From Pseudomonas sp. B21-056 (lineage in GTDB: Bacteria > Pseudomonadota > Gammaproteobacteria > Pseudomonadales > Pseudomonadaceae), in the NCBI RefSeq assembly GCF_026016325.1, contig NZ_CP087203.1:1116001-1180000 (forward strand): a DNA stretch of 64,000 nt, in the 5' to 3' direction. Below are positions 10,029-19,674 of the stretch, in pieces (position 1 is the stretch's first letter; every line of letters starts with the position of its first letter). A model generated the notes under the pieces. That model searched no databases and was not told where the DNA came from. It saw nothing but the letters and a program-made list of their open reading frames with translations. Both the position numbers and the translations under genes were made by a program.

Positions 10029-10577
10029 GTGAACAAATCGATGCTGGTTGGTGCGGTATTGGGTGCTGTCGGTGTCACTGCCGGTGGTGCGGTCGCCACC
10101 TACAGCTTGGTGAAAAGTGGTCCTGAGTATGCGCAGGTATTGGCCGTGGAACCGGTCAAGACCCAGATCAAGACCCCGCGTGAAGTCTGCAAGGACGTCA
10201 CCGTGACCCGGCAGAAGCCGGTCCAGGATCAACATCAGATCGCCGGTACCGTGCTGGGCGCCGTGGCCGGTGGCCTGTTGGGTAACCAGATCGGCGGCGG
10301 CACCGGCAAGAAAATCGCCACCGTGGCGGGTGCGGCTGGTGGTGGTTACGCCGGTAACAAGATCCAGGAAGGCATGCAGGAACGCGACACTTACACCACC
10401 ACGCAAACTCGCTGCAACACCGTCAATGACATCAGCGACAAAGTGGTCGGCTACGACGTGCGCTACATGCTCGACGGCAAGGAAGGCAAGGTCCGCATGG
10501 ATCGCGACCCGGGTAACCAGATCCCGGTGAGCAAGGAAGGCCAACTGATCCTGGGCCAGAACCAGCCGGCGCAGTGA
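10029..10577 (+). CDS. Glycine zipper 2TM-domain protein
   Basis: 182 residues starting at GTG 10029, which AGGAGG six bases upstream supports. The N-terminus is a hydrophobic anchor (MLVGAVLGAVGVTAGGAVATY). The middle (about residues 76-118) is a glycine zipper, AGTVLGAVAGGLLGNQIGGG and GAAGGGYAGNKIQEG, of the SlyB/2TM type seen in envelope proteins. The C-terminus (VVGYDVRYMLDGKEGKVRMDRDPG) is the usual soluble end. Probably an envelope-stability protein of the inner or outer membrane; the exact role is unknown. It is monocistronic with its own terminator. Confidence 0.88.
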   Translation: MNKSMLVGAVLGAVGVTAGGAVATYSLVKSGPEYAQVLAVEPVKTQIKTPREVCKDVTVTRQKPVQDQHQIAGTVLGAVAGGLLGNQIGGGTGKKIATVAGAAGGGYAGNKIQEGMQERDTYTTTQTRCNTVNDISDKVVGYDVRYMLDGKEGKVRMDRDPGNQIPVSKEGQLILGQNQPAQ

Positions 10578-10589
10578 TCTGAATGATCT

Positions 10590-10616
10590 AAAAAAGCACC
10601 CTTCGGGTGCTTTTTT
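10590..10616 (+). terminator. Terminator of the glycine-zipper gene
   Basis: AAAAAGCACCC and GGGTGCTTTTT around TTC, 12 bases after the stop codon, ending in a T-run. Confidence 0.9.
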
Positions 10617-10647
10617 ATGCCCGGCTTTTGATGCTCACCACCACCCC

Positions 10648-10739
10648 TGTGGGAGCGAGCTTGCTCGCGATGGCGCCGGTTCGGCTTGCAGAGATATTGG
10701 ATGTGCCGACCTCATCGCGAGCAGGCTCGCTCCCACAGT
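10648..10739. repeat. REPIN (paired REP elements)
   Basis: GTGGGAGCGAGCTTGCTCGCGAT (10649-10671) and its inverse near 10713-10738 flank a unique 40-base centre, between two terminators. This is the family A REP doublet, repeated at 13344, 33329, 35693, 53027 and 56624. Confidence 0.85.
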
Positions 10740-10773
10740 TTGTTGCTTTCAGGGGGGGGCAGAATCCGGGCAT

Positions 10774-10800
10774 AAAAAAAGCACCTCTAAAGGTGCTTTT
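10774..10800 (-). terminator. Terminator of suhB
   Basis: On the minus strand, AAAAGCACCT and AGGTGCTTTT around TTAG, followed by T-run, 17 bases past the suhB stop. Confidence 0.85.
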
Positions 10801-10817
10801 CTCATTAGCCGGGGTGC

Positions 10818-11636
10818 TTAGCGTTTCAGCGAAGCCGGCAGATGTGGCTGGATGGCGGTCAACACAGCCTTGAAGCATTTGGTGTTGCCGGCAACGATGT
10901 GGCCTTTTTCAAGGAAGTCGTGGCCGCCGGTGAAGTCGCTGACCAGACCACCCGCTTCCTGGATCAACAGGGCGCCCGCTGCCATGTCCCACTCGGACAG
11001 GCCCGACTCCCAGAATGCATCGAAACGGCCAGCGGCCACGTAAGCCAGGTCCAGGCTCGCCGCGCCGGCGCGGCGGATGCCGGCGGTCTGGCCGACCAGG
11101 GCGCGGAACATGCCCAGGTAGTTGTCCAGGTTGTCCATCTGGTCATCGCGGAACGGGAAGCCGGTACCCAGCAGGGCGCCGTCCAGGCTGGTGCGGCCGC
11201 TGACGCGCAGGCGACGACCATTCAGTTGGGCGCCACGGCCACGGCTGGCGGTGAATTCTTCCTGGCGAACCGGATCCAGCACAACGGCATGTTCCAGGCG
11301 GCCACGGTATTTGCAGGCGATGCTGACGGCGAAATGAGGAATGCCGCGCAGGAAGTTGGTGGTGCCGTCCAGCGGATCGATGATCCACAGGTATTCTTCA
11401 CCTTCGATGCCGGTGCCGGCGTGCATACCGGTCTCTTCACCCATGATCGAGTGGTTCGGGTAAGCCTTGCGCAGGGCATCGACGATTTTCTGTTCGGCGG
11501 CACGATCAACCTCGGACACGTAGTCCTTGGCATCTTTTTCATCGACCTTGATGGTATCCAGGCGCTCGATGGAGCGGAAGATCAGTTCACTGGCGCTGCG
11601 GGCGGCGCGCAGCGCGATATTCAGCATGGGCTGCAT
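10818..11636 (-). CDS. suhB: Inositol-1-monophosphatase SuhB
   Basis: 272 residues of the inositol monophosphatase superfamily. The metal-binding motifs are IMGEETG, WIIDPLDGTTNF and EWDMAAGALLIQEAGG, in the standard order. In enterobacteria SuhB also binds RNA polymerase and Nus factors to support rRNA transcription and folding, and in Pseudomonas it influences virulence regulation. The sequence establishes the phosphatase fold; the regulatory role is by family. It is divergent from trmJ. Confidence 0.95.
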   Translation of the reverse strand: MQPMLNIALRAARSASELIFRSIERLDTIKVDEKDAKDYVSEVDRAAEQKIVDALRKAYPNHSIMGEETGMHAGTGIEGEEYLWIIDPLDGTTNFLRGIPHFAVSIACKYRGRLEHAVVLDPVRQEEFTASRGRGAQLNGRRLRVSGRTSLDGALLGTGFPFRDDQMDNLDNYLGMFRALVGQTAGIRRAGAASLDLAYVAAGRFDAFWESGLSEWDMAAGALLIQEAGGLVSDFTGGHDFLEKGHIVAGNTKCFKAVLTAIQPHLPASLKR

Positions 11637-11780
11637 GGATGTGTCACCTAAGGTTGTTAAAGAAAGCCGGGCATTCTATCAGAAAGTTTTCCGAGGAGAA
11701 GGTTGGCGTTCGCTTTCATAGCTTAACGGTAGGTGCTTAGGTAAGATTTGCTCCCTTTGTCGTGTTCGAGAGCGCCTCCC

Positions 11781-12551
11781 TTGTTGCAGAACATTCGTGT
11801 CGTCCTGGTCAATACCAGTCATCCGGGCAATATCGGCGGAGCTGCGCGGGCCATGAAGAACATGGGCCTGTCGCGGCTGGTGCTGGTCGAGCCTCGCTTG
11901 TTTCCCCATCACGAAGCCGATGCCCGGGCTTCCGGCGCTGGTGACATCCTGGCCGGTGCGCAGGTCGTTGCCAGCCTGGAAGACGCCCTGGTGGGCTGCA
12001 ACCTGGTGCTCGGCACCAGTGCCCGCGACCGCCGCATCCCCTGGCCCATGCTCGACCCCCGCGAATGCGGGACGAAAGTGGTCGAGGAAGCCGCGCAGGG
12101 CATCGAAATCGCTTTGGTGTTCGGTCGTGAAGACTCCGGCCTGACCAACGACGAGCTGCATCGATGTCACTTTCACGTGCATATCCCTTCCGACCCCGGA
12201 TTCAGTTCGCTGAACCTTGGGGCGGCGGTGCAGGTGTTGAGTTATGAAGTGCGCATGGCCTGGCTGGCGGCCGAAGGCAAGCCGAGCAAGGTGGAAAAAT
12301 ACGAGGTGACGTCGCCGCGCAGTGAGACACTGGCGACCATGGATGAACTGGAGCGATTCTATGAACACCTGGAACAGGCCCTGGTGGACATCGAATTTCT
12401 CGACCCGGACAAGCCTCGGCACTTGATGGCGCGCCTGCGTCGGTTGTACGGACGAAGCTCGGTCAGCCGGGCGGAGATGAATATATTGCGCGGCATCCTC
12501 ACGGAAACCCAGAAAGCGGCCCGTGGCGAGCTGATTAAGCGGAAGGATTAA
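11781..12551 (+). CDS. trmJ: tRNA (cytidine/uridine-2'-O-)-methyltransferase TrmJ
   Basis: 256 residues of the SPOUT class. It methylates the 2'-O of nucleotide 32 in tRNA using SAM. Signatures are [24 protein letters not shown] at the N-terminus and the knot region [14 protein letters not shown]...[22 protein letters not shown] chose TTG 11781, giving [10 protein letters not shown], which fits the family N-terminus; an upstream ATG would add an unconserved extension. It is followed two bases later by cysE. The short C-terminal extension (about 90 residues) is typical. Confidence 0.93.
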   Translation: MLQNIRVVLVNTSHPGNIGGAARAMKNMGLSRLVLVEPRLFPHHEADARASGAGDILAGAQVVASLEDALVGCNLVLGTSARDRRIPWPMLDPRECGTKVVEEAAQGIEIALVFGREDSGLTNDELHRCHFHVHIPSDPGFSSLNLGAAVQVLSYEVRMAWLAAEGKPSKVEKYEVTSPRSETLATMDELERFYEHLEQALVDIEFLDPDKPRHLMARLRRLYGRSSVSRAEMNILRGILTETQKAARGELIKRKD

Positions 12552-12552
12552 A

Positions 12553-13329
12553 ATGTTCGATCGTTTGCGTGAAGATATCCAAAGCGTTTTCCATCGTGAC
12601 CCGGCGGCGCGCAACGCCTTTGAAGTGCTGACCTGCTATCCGGGCATGCATGCCATCTGGATCCATCGGTTGTCCGGTGCGTTGTGGGGCATGGGCTGGA
12701 AGTGGCTGGCGCGGCTGGTCTCGAACTTCGGCCGCTGGCTGACCGGGATCGAGATCCATCCGGGGGCCAAGGTCGGTCGTCGGTTCTTCATCGACCACGG
12801 CATGGGCATCGTCATTGGCGAAACCGCAGAGATCGGCGATGACGTGACCCTGTACCAGGGCGTGACCCTGGGCGGCACCAGCTGGAACAAGGGCAAGCGC
12901 CACCCGACCCTGGGCGACGGCGTGGTGGTGGGCGCAGGCGCCAAGGTGCTCGGCCCGTTCACCGTCGGGGCCGGGGCGAAAGTCGGTTCCAATGCCGTGG
13001 TCACCAAGGCCGTGCCACCGGGCGCGACCGTGGTGGGCATTCCGGGGCGGATCATCGTCAAGTCCGATGACGAGCAGGATGCCCGGCGCAAGGCCATGGC
13101 CGAGAAGATCGGCTTCGACGCCTACGGTGTCGGCGAAGACATGCCCGACCCGGTCGCCCGCGCCATCAACCAGTTGCTCGATCACCTGCAGGCCGTCGAT
13201 GGGCGCCTGGAGGGGATGTGCGGGGCCCTGAAGGACCTGGGCAGTAATTACTGTGCCAAGGAACTGCCTGAACTGCGCGAAGAGGATTTCGCGTGTGTGA
13301 AGGATAAGGATCAGAGTCAGGTCGGCTGA
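12553..13329 (+). CDS. cysE: Serine O-acetyltransferase CysE
   Basis: 258 residues. It acetylates L-serine with acetyl-CoA, the committed step to cysteine, and so supplies the sulfur donor for the neighbouring isc operon. An N-terminal helical domain precedes left-handed beta-helix hexapeptide repeats ([59 protein letters not shown]). The ISC-adjacent CysE of Pseudomonas is shorter at the N-terminus than E. coli CysE. It starts two bases after trmJ, suggesting co-transcription. Confidence 0.94.
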   Translation: MFDRLREDIQSVFHRDPAARNAFEVLTCYPGMHAIWIHRLSGALWGMGWKWLARLVSNFGRWLTGIEIHPGAKVGRRFFIDHGMGIVIGETAEIGDDVTLYQGVTLGGTSWNKGKRHPTLGDGVVVGAGAKVLGPFTVGAGAKVGSNAVVTKAVPPGATVVGIPGRIIVKSDDEQDARRKAMAEKIGFDAYGVGEDMPDPVARAINQLLDHLQAVDGRLEGMCGALKDLGSNYCAKELPELREEDFACVKDKDQSQVG

Positions 13330-13343
13330 AGCCCTGCGGGGCT

Positions 13344-13438
13344 TATCGCGAGCAGGCTCGCTCCCACATTGAATCTGCGTCGAACACGAGTCATGTAGTC
13401 AACGACGATCCTCTGTGGGAGCGAGCCTGCTCGCGATG
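13344..13438. repeat. REPIN (paired REP elements)
   Basis: Inverted copies of ATCGCGAGCAGGCTCGCTCC (from 13344) and its complement (to 13438) separated by 40-odd unique bases, between cysE and the iscR promoter. Family A. Confidence 0.85.
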
Positions 13439-13531
13439 AACGATAACGCGGTATAGCTGGTCGCCGGCAACCACCCTTTGCTATCATGCGCGCGCTCTTT
13501 CGCGGGTAAACCCGAGTGCTCCACTAGGTCT

Positions 13532-13565
13532 TATAGTTGACTTAATTACTCGGGAATTGCATACT
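13532..13565 (+). promoter_or_regulatory. iscR promoter with type 1 IscR site
   Basis: TTGACT (13537-13542) and CATACT (13560-13565) with a 17-base spacer form a sigma70 promoter. It overlaps ATAGTTGACTTAATTACTC followed by GGG at 13533-13554. That matches the type 1 IscR binding pattern (ATA..GACT...AGTC-like half-sites) used by [2Fe-2S]-IscR to repress its own operon. Position and sequence strongly suggest autoregulation, as in E. coli. Confidence 0.75.
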
Positions 13566-13597
13566 CGCCCCCATTCCGAACTCCGTGGTAATTGTCC

Positions 13598-14089
13598 ATG
13601 CGACTGACTACAAAAGGCCGATACGCCGTGACCGCAATGCTGGATCTGGCATTGCATGCGCAGCACGGGCCGGTGTCCCTGGCCGATATCTCCGAGCGCC
13701 AGGGCATTTCCCTGTCTTACCTTGAACAGCTGTTCGCCAAGCTGCGTCGCAGCAACCTGGTGTCCAGCGTGCGTGGTCCCGGTGGCGGCTATCAGCTGTC
13801 GCGGGACATGCAAGGCATCCAGGTCGCCCAGGTGATCGATGCGGTGAACGAATCGGTCGATGCGACCAAATGTCAGGGGTTGGGCGACTGCCATGGCGGC
13901 GATACTTGCCTGACCCATCATCTGTGGTGCGATTTGAGCCTGCAGATCCACGAATTTCTGAGCGGTATCAGCTTGGCTGACCTTGTCACCCGCCGTGAGG
14001 TGCAAGAAGTAGCCCAGCGTCAGGACCAGCGCCGTTGCAATGGCAGGGCGCCGCACCTGGACAAGATTGAAGCGTCCGCCGTCGAATGA
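13598..14089 (+). CDS. iscR: Fe-S cluster assembly regulator IscR
   Basis: 163 residues, Rrf2 family. An N-terminal winged HTH ([40 protein letters not shown]) is followed by the [2Fe-2S]-ligating cysteines in [19 protein letters not shown]. The cluster form represses the isc operon when Fe-S supply is adequate. ATG 13598 matches the family start. It is the first gene of the complete isc operon, and its own promoter carries a type 1 site. Confidence 0.96.
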   Translation: MRLTTKGRYAVTAMLDLALHAQHGPVSLADISERQGISLSYLEQLFAKLRRSNLVSSVRGPGGGYQLSRDMQGIQVAQVIDAVNESVDATKCQGLGDCHGGDTCLTHHLWCDLSLQIHEFLSGISLADLVTRREVQEVAQRQDQRRCNGRAPHLDKIEASAVE

Positions 14090-14139
14090 CTGCCGCAGAG
14101 CAAGCGGAACGCCAGCCAGCCTGATTTAGGAGAGAGTCC

Positions 14140-15354
14140 ATGAAATTGCCGATTTACCTTGATTACTCTGCGACCACCCCGGTTGATCCGCGTGTCGCGC
14201 AGAAAATGAGTGAATGCCTGCTGGTCGACGGAAACTTCGGTAACCCGGCCTCCCGCTCCCACGTGTTCGGCTGGAAGGCCGAGGAGTCGGTCGAGAACGC
14301 CCGTCGCCAGGTCGCCGACCTGGTCAACGCCGACCCGCGTGAAATCGTCTGGACCTCCGGTGCCACCGAGTCCGACAACCTGGCAATCAAGGGTGTCGCG
14401 CACTTCTATCACACCAAGGGCAAGCACCTGATCACCTCCAAGATCGAGCACAAGGCTGTCCTGGACACCATGCGCCAACTGGAGCGTGAAGGTTTCGAAG
14501 TCACCTACATCGAGCCTGGCGAAGACGGCCTGATCACCCCGGCCATGGTTGAGTCCGCACTGCGCGACGACACCATCCTGGTTTCGATCATGCACGTGAA
14601 CAACGAAATCGGCACCGTCAACGACATCGAAGCCATCGGCGAACTGACCCGTTCCCGGGGCATCCTGTTCCACGTCGACGCGGCCCAGTCCACCGGCAAG
14701 GTCGACATCGACCTGTCGAAGCTCAAAGTCGACCTGATGTCGTTCTCCGCCCACAAGACCTACGGTCCTAAAGGTATCGGCGCGCTGTACGTGAGCCGCA
14801 AGCCGCGTGTTCGCCTCGAAGCGACCATGCACGGCGGCGGTCACGAGCGTGGCATGCGTTCCGGCACCCTGGCGACCCACCAGATCGTCGGCATGGGCGA
14901 AGCCTTCCGCGTAGCCAAGGAAGACATGGCTGCCGAGAACGTGCGCATCAAAGCCCTGAGCGACCGCTTCTTCAAGCAGGTCGAGCACCTGGAAGAGCTC
15001 TACGTCAACGGCAGCATGACCGCCCGCGTACCGCACAACCTGAACCTGAGCTTCAACTACGTTGAAGGCGAGTCGCTGATCATGGCGCTCAAGGACCTGG
15101 CCGTGTCGTCCGGTTCGGCGTGCACCTCGGCGTCCCTCGAGCCTTCGTATGTACTGCGTGCCCTGGGCCGCAACGACGAACTGGCCCACAGCTCGATCCG
15201 CTTTACCTTCGGCCGCTTCACCACCGAAGAAGAAATCGATTACGCCGCGCAGAAGGTCTGCGAGGCCGTCACCAAGCTGCGCGCACTGTCGCCGCTGTGG
15301 GACATGTACAAAGACGGCGTCGACATTTCGAAAATCGAATGGGCGGCGCACTGA
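14140..15354 (+). CDS. iscS: Cysteine desulfurase IscS
   Basis: 404 residues. This PLP enzyme converts cysteine to alanine and passes a persulfide to IscU and to thiolation pathways. The PLP lysine is in [12 protein letters not shown] (near residue 206) and the catalytic cysteine loop is [13 protein letters not shown]-terminal [19 protein letters not shown] is typical. Preceded by AGGAGAGAG. It is the second gene of isc, 50 bases after iscR. Confidence 0.98.
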   Translation: MKLPIYLDYSATTPVDPRVAQKMSECLLVDGNFGNPASRSHVFGWKAEESVENARRQVADLVNADPREIVWTSGATESDNLAIKGVAHFYHTKGKHLITSKIEHKAVLDTMRQLEREGFEVTYIEPGEDGLITPAMVESALRDDTILVSIMHVNNEIGTVNDIEAIGELTRSRGILFHVDAAQSTGKVDIDLSKLKVDLMSFSAHKTYGPKGIGALYVSRKPRVRLEATMHGGGHERGMRSGTLATHQIVGMGEAFRVAKEDMAAENVRIKALSDRFFKQVEHLEELYVNGSMTARVPHNLNLSFNYVEGESLIMALKDLAVSSGSACTSASLEPSYVLRALGRNDELAHSSIRFTFGRFTTEEEIDYAAQKVCEAVTKLRALSPLWDMYKDGVDISKIEWAAH

Positions 15355-15397
15355 GAAGTCGCCACCAGAGCGGCTCCACTGATGAGGATTGAAGCAA

Positions 15398-15784
15398 ATG
15401 GCATATAGCGAAAAGGTCATCGACCACTACGAGAACCCGCGCAACGTCGGCAAGATGGACGCGCAGGATCCTGATGTCGGCACCGGCATGGTCGGCGCCC
15501 CGGCATGCGGCGACGTGATGCGCCTGCAGATCAAGGTCAACGAGCAAGGCATCATCGAAGACGCCAAGTTCAAGACCTACGGCTGCGGCTCGGCGATTGC
15601 GTCCAGCTCCCTGGCCACCGAGTGGATGAAGGGCAAGACCCTTGATGAAGCCGAAACCATCAAGAACACCCAGCTGGCCGAAGAACTGGCCCTGCCGCCA
15701 GTGAAAATCCACTGCTCGGTACTCGCTGAAGACGCCATCAAGGCCGCTGTTCGCGACTACAAGCAGAAGAAAGGCTTGATCTGA
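15398..15784 (+). CDS. iscU: Fe-S cluster assembly scaffold IscU
   Basis: 128 residues. IscU assembles the nascent [2Fe-2S] cluster from IscS sulfur. The three ligand cysteines are visible (APACGD, YGCGSA, KIHCSV), and the HscA recognition sequence LPPVK directly precedes the last. Start at ATG 15398 (MAYSEKVIDHYENPRNVG), the conserved N-terminus, with TGAGGA upstream. Confidence 0.98.
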   Translation: MAYSEKVIDHYENPRNVGKMDAQDPDVGTGMVGAPACGDVMRLQIKVNEQGIIEDAKFKTYGCGSAIASSSLATEWMKGKTLDEAETIKNTQLAEELALPPVKIHCSVLAEDAIKAAVRDYKQKKGLI

Positions 15785-15806
15785 ACCGCGCAGGTAAGGA
15801 GTTTCC

Positions 15807-16130
15807 ATGGCTATCCAGATGACAGAAGCAGCCGCCAGGCACATAGAGCGCTCCCTCGCGGGGCGCGGCAAGGGCGAGGGCATCCGCCTGGGTGTTCGCA
15901 CCACGGGTTGTTCCGGCCTTGCCTATGTACTGGAATTCGTCGATGAAGTCGGCGAAGACGATCAGGTGTTCGAGAGTCATGGTCAGAAAGTGATCATCGA
16001 CCCGAAGAGCCTGACGTACCTGGACGGCACTGAGCTGGATTTCGTCAAGGAAGGGTTGAACGAAGGCTTCAAGTTCAACAACCCCAACGTGCGCGGTGAA
16101 TGTGGCTGCGGCGAAAGCTTCAACATCTGA
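15807..16130 (+). CDS. iscA: Iron-sulfur assembly protein IscA
   Basis: 107 residues, A-type carrier. The conserved cysteines are in TTGCSGLAY (residue ~35) and the C-terminal ECGCGESF pair. It carries iron or clusters to apo-enzymes, especially [4Fe-4S] targets. Preceded by AAGGAG and 22 bases from iscU. Confidence 0.98.
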   Translation: MAIQMTEAAARHIERSLAGRGKGEGIRLGVRTTGCSGLAYVLEFVDEVGEDDQVFESHGQKVIIDPKSLTYLDGTELDFVKEGLNEGFKFNNPNVRGECGCGESFNI

Positions 16131-16138
16131 GGCGGCTT

Positions 16139-16660
16139 GTGGGTACTCCTTGTCATTTTGCTTTGTTTCAGATGCAGCCGGGTTTCAGCCTGGATCTCGA
16201 TGAGCTGTCGGCGCGCTATCTCGAGCTGGCCCGTGGCGTCCATCCGGACCGCTTCGCGGACGCCTCCGAGGCCGAGCAGCGGCGGGCGCTCGAGCAGTCC
16301 GCGAACCTCAACGAGGCCTACCAGACGCTCAAGAGCCCGGCCAAGCGCGCGCGCTACCTGCTTGCCATCAGCGGTCATGAATTGCCCCTGGAAGTCACGG
16401 TGCACGATCCCGAGTTTCTTCTGCAGCAGATGCAGTGGCGCGAAGAGCTCGAAGACCTGCAGGACAGTGCCGACCTGGCTGGTGTCGCCGCGTTCAAGCG
16501 CCGCTTGAAGGGCGCCCAGCAAACCCTGAACGAAAGCTTCGCAGCCTGTTGGAACGATGCCGCGCAACGCGAACAGGCCGAACGCCTGATGCGGCGCATG
16601 CAGTTCCTCGACAAGCTCACCTACGAAGTGCGCCAGCTCGAAGAGCGCCTCGACGATTAA
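16139..16660 (+). CDS. hscB: Co-chaperone HscB
   Basis: 173 residues. The N-terminal J-domain carries the HPD tripeptide (GVHPDRFAD), and the C-terminal helical domain binds IscU ([21 protein letters not shown]). HscB delivers IscU to the Hsp70 HscA and stimulates its ATPase. The GTG start at 16139 yields [10 protein letters not shown], the conserved N-terminus; an upstream ATG would overlap iscA in another frame. Confidence 0.94.
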   Translation: MGTPCHFALFQMQPGFSLDLDELSARYLELARGVHPDRFADASEAEQRRALEQSANLNEAYQTLKSPAKRARYLLAISGHELPLEVTVHDPEFLLQQMQWREELEDLQDSADLAGVAAFKRRLKGAQQTLNESFAACWNDAAQREQAERLMRRMQFLDKLTYEVRQLEERLDD

Positions 16661-16710
16661 CCCAGTGCCGCTCCGGTCGCACGCCTGATTACAGATAAGT
16701 CCTGATTACG

Positions 16711-18573
16711 ATGGCCCTACTGCAGATCGCCGAACCCGGCCAAAGTCCACAACCGCACCAGCGTCGCCTGGCTGTGGGGATCGACTTGGGTACCACCAAT
16801 TCCCTGGTCGCTGCGTTGCGCAGCGGTCTTTCCGAGCCGCTGGCCGACGAGCAGGGGCGGGTGATCCTGCCGTCCGCCGTGCGCTACCACGCCGATCGCG
16901 TCGAAGTGGGCGAGTCAGCCAGGCTGGCCGCCGCGACCGATCCGCTGAACACCATCGTCTCGGTCAAGCGCCTGATGGGGCGCGGCCTGTCCGACGTCAA
17001 GCAATTGGGCGATCAACTGCCGTACCGCTTCGTCGGCGGCGAGTCCCACATGCCGTTCATCGACACCGTGCAGGGCCCGAAAAGCCCGGTGGAAGTGTCG
17101 GCCGACATCCTCAAGGTCCTGCGTCAGCGCGCCGAAGCGGCGTTGGGTGGTGAACTGGTGGGTGCGGTCATCACCGTCCCGGCCTATTTCGATGACGCCC
17201 AGCGCCAAGCCACCAAGGACGCGGCCAGGTTGGCCGGCCTGAACGTGCTGCGCCTGCTCAACGAGCCGACTGCCGCGGCGGTGGCCTACGGTCTGGACCA
17301 GCACGCCGAAGGGCTGGTTGCCATCTACGACCTGGGCGGCGGTACCTTTGATATCTCCATCCTGCGCCTGACTGGCGGCGTCTTTGAAGTCCTGGCCACC
17401 GGCGGCGACAGCGCCCTGGGCGGCGATGACTTCGACCATGCCATTGCCGGCTGGATCATCGAGCAGGCGGGCTTGTCCGCCGACCTTGATCCGGGTGCGC
17501 AACGTCACCTGCTGCAAACCGCCTGCGCCGCCAAGGAAGCCCTGACCGACGCCGCGAGTGTCGAGGTTGTCTACGGCGACTGGAAAGCCTCTCTGAGTCG
17601 CGAAGCCTTCGATGCGCTGATCGAGCCCATGGTCGCCCGCAGCCTCAAGGCCTGCCGCCGCGCCGTGCGTGATTCCGGCATCGAGCTTGAGGACGTCAAG
17701 GCCGTGGTCATGGTCGGTGGTTCGACCCGTGTGCCTCGGGTGCGTGAAGCCGTTGCCGAGGCCTTTGGTCGTCAGCCCCTGACCGAAATCGACCCCGATC
17801 AGGTGGTTGCCATCGGCGCCGCGATCCAGGCCGATACCCTGGCCGGCAACAAGCGCGACGGCGGCGAACTGCTGTTGCTCGACGTGATTCCGCTGTCCCT
17901 GGGGCTGGAGACCATGGGCGGCCTGATGGAGAAGGTGATTCCGCGCAATACCACCATCCCTGTCGCCCGCGCTCAGGATTTCACCACCTATAAAGACGGC
18001 CAGTCGGCCATGATGATCCACGTGCTGCAAGGCGAACGGGAACTCATCAGCGACTGCCGTTCCCTGGCGCGCTTCGAATTGCGCGGCATCCCGGCCATGG
18101 TCGCCGGTGCGGCGAAGATCCGCGTGACCTTCCAGGTCGACGCCGATGGCCTGCTCAATGTCTCTGCCCGCGAACTGGCTTCGGGCGTCGAGGCCAGCAT
18201 CCAGGTCAAGCCGTCCTACGGCCTGACCGACGGCGAAATCGCCCGGATGCTCAAGGATTCCTTCCAGTACGCCGGTGACGACAAGGTGGCCCGCGTGCTG
18301 CGCGAGCAGCAGGTCGACGCCCAGCGCCTGATCGAAGCCGTGCAAGGCGCCCTTGAGGCTGACGGCGAGCGTCTGCTGGACGCCGAAGAGCGCATGGTCA
18401 TCGAATTGCAGATGCAGGAATTGTCCGAATTGATCAAAGGCACGGATGGCTATGCCATCGAGCAGCAGACCAAGCGTCTGTCGCAAGTCACCGATGCCTT
18501 TGCCGCCCGCCGCCTGGATTCGACGGTCAAAGCCGCCCTGGCGGGGCGTAACCTGAATGAAATCGAGGAGTAA
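16711..18573 (+). CDS. hscA: Fe-S assembly Hsp70 chaperone HscA
   Basis: 620 residues, a specialised Hsp70. The nucleotide-binding domain has [27 protein letters not shown] and [12 protein letters not shown]. The substrate-binding domain begins near residue 390 ([14 protein letters not shown]). It drives release of the cluster from IscU through LPPVK recognition. It is fifty bases after hscB, with a short non-coding spacer, in the isc operon. Confidence 0.97.
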   Translation: MALLQIAEPGQSPQPHQRRLAVGIDLGTTNSLVAALRSGLSEPLADEQGRVILPSAVRYHADRVEVGESARLAAATDPLNTIVSVKRLMGRGLSDVKQLGDQLPYRFVGGESHMPFIDTVQGPKSPVEVSADILKVLRQRAEAALGGELVGAVITVPAYFDDAQRQATKDAARLAGLNVLRLLNEPTAAAVAYGLDQHAEGLVAIYDLGGGTFDISILRLTGGVFEVLATGGDSALGGDDFDHAIAGWIIEQAGLSADLDPGAQRHLLQTACAAKEALTDAASVEVVYGDWKASLSREAFDALIEPMVARSLKACRRAVRDSGIELEDVKAVVMVGGSTRVPRVREAVAEAFGRQPLTEIDPDQVVAIGAAIQADTLAGNKRDGGELLLLDVIPLSLGLETMGGLMEKVIPRNTTIPVARAQDFTTYKDGQSAMMIHVLQGERELISDCRSLARFELRGIPAMVAGAAKIRVTFQVDADGLLNVSARELASGVEASIQVKPSYGLTDGEIARMLKDSFQYAGDDKVARVLREQQVDAQRLIEAVQGALEADGERLLDAEERMVIELQMQELSELIKGTDGYAIEQQTKRLSQVTDAFAARRLDSTVKAALAGRNLNEIEE

Positions 18574-18576
18574 TAG

Positions 18577-18918
18577 ATGCCGCAGGTGATTTTTTTACCC
18601 CACGAGAAATTCTGCCCCGAGGGCATGGTGGTGGAGGCTGCGCCTGGGACGTCTATCCTTGAGCTGGCCCATGAGCACCATATCGAGATGGAAAGCGCCT
18701 GTGGCGGCGTCTGCGCCTGCACCACCTGCCATTGCATCATTCGTGAAGGTTTCGATTCGCTGGAAGAGGCGGACGAGCTGGAAGAAGATTTCCTCGACCG
18801 GGCCTGGGGCCTGGAAGCGCAATCGCGCCTGGGTTGCCAGGCCATCGTCGGTACGGAAGACCTGACCGTCGAAATCCCGAAATATTCGCTTAACCATGCG
18901 GCTGAAGCGCCGCACTGA
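18577..18918 (+). CDS. fdx: ISC-type [2Fe-2S] ferredoxin
   Basis: 113 residues, adrenodoxin-type. Cluster cysteines lie in ACGGVCACTTCHC and the distal LGCQA, the standard CX5CX2C...C layout. It donates electrons to IscS/IscU cluster assembly. It starts three bases after hscA stop, so it is cotranslated with the chaperone. Confidence 0.97.
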   Translation: MPQVIFLPHEKFCPEGMVVEAAPGTSILELAHEHHIEMESACGGVCACTTCHCIIREGFDSLEEADELEEDFLDRAWGLEAQSRLGCQAIVGTEDLTVEIPKYSLNHAAEAPH

Positions 18919-18931
18919 TGGTGAGACTGTC

Positions 18932-19132
18932 ATGAGCTATGGTTGGAATGATGTACAACGCATCGCTGAAGAGTTGGCCGAAGCCAGGCCGGATGTAGAC
19001 CCGATGACGGTCAACTTCGTCGATCTGCAGCATTGGATCATGGAGCTTGACGGCTTCGACAGTACCTCTGGCCGCTGTGGCGAGAAGGTGCTGGAAGCGG
19101 TCCAGGCGCTCTGGATCGAAGAAATCGACTGA
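18932..19132 (+). CDS. iscX: IscX, Fe-S assembly modulator
   Basis: 66 acidic residues (WNDVQRIAEELAEARPDVDPMTVNFVDL), the small IscX/YfhJ fold. It binds IscS and iron and slows or adjusts cluster assembly. ATG 18932 follows fdx by 13 bases and closes the operon before the hairpin at 19162. Confidence 0.96.
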   Translation: MSYGWNDVQRIAEELAEARPDVDPMTVNFVDLQHWIMELDGFDSTSGRCGEKVLEAVQALWIEEID

Positions 19133-19161
19133 TCGGCCTGGCAGGTTAGGCAATACCCATG

Positions 19162-19184
19162 AACCCGCGTATAATTCGCGGGTT
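19162..19184 (+). terminator. Hairpin after iscX with a TATAAT in its loop
   Basis: Perfect 8-bp arms AACCCGCG (19162-19169) and CGCGGGTT (19177-19184) around TATAATT, then TAATTTTT. It sits 30 bases after iscX and 38 before ndk, so it can terminate the isc operon. The loop is itself a perfect -10 box with TTAGGC 18 bases upstream, so the same DNA may also start the ndk transcript. Confidence 0.65.
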
Positions 19185-19221
19185 TAATTTTTCGCACATT
19201 ACCGTTTCTGGAGTTACACCC

Positions 19222-19647
19222 ATGGCTGTTCAACGTACTTTCTCCATCATCAAGCCTGACGCCGTTGCTAAAAACGTGATCGGCAAGATCGTCACCCGCT
19301 TCGAAGACGCCGGCCTGCGCGTTGTTGCTTCGAAAATGAAGCAACTGTCCAAGGCTGAAGCCGAAGGCTTCTACGCTGAGCACAGCGAGCGCGGTTTCTT
19401 CGGTGAGCTGGTTGCGTTCATGACTTCCGGTCCGGTTGTCGTTCAGGTTCTGGAAGGCGAAAACGCCATCGCTCGCAACCGTGAGCTGATGGGCGCTACC
19501 AACCCTAAAGAAGCTGCTGCCGGCACCATCCGCGCTGACTTCGCCGAGTCCATCGATGCCAACGCCGTTCACGGTTCGGACTCCGAAGCCGCTGCTGCTC
19601 GCGAAATCGCTTACTTTTTCGCCGCTACTGAAGTAACCGCTCGCTAA
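19222..19647 (+). CDS. ndk: Nucleoside diphosphate kinase
   Basis: 141 residues. It equalises nucleoside triphosphate pools by transferring gamma-phosphate via a catalytic histidine, here in [12 protein letters not shown]. Other signatures: [13 protein letters not shown] at the N-terminus and [17 protein letters not shown] 19222 follows CTGGAG. It uses more T-ending codons than nearby genes, typical of a highly expressed gene. Confidence 0.98.
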   Translation: MAVQRTFSIIKPDAVAKNVIGKIVTRFEDAGLRVVASKMKQLSKAEAEGFYAEHSERGFFGELVAFMTSGPVVVQVLEGENAIARNRELMGATNPKEAAAGTIRADFAESIDANAVHGSDSEAAAAREIAYFFAATEVTAR

Positions 19648-19674
19648 GTAAAGCTTGTGAGTGAGGGTGAGACC

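Noticed and set aside
14020..15420. 466-codon open frame opposite iscS
   Set aside because: It is antisense to iscR/iscS/iscU coding sequence and exists because of GC-rich third positions; it shows no family motif and the plus-strand genes are certain.
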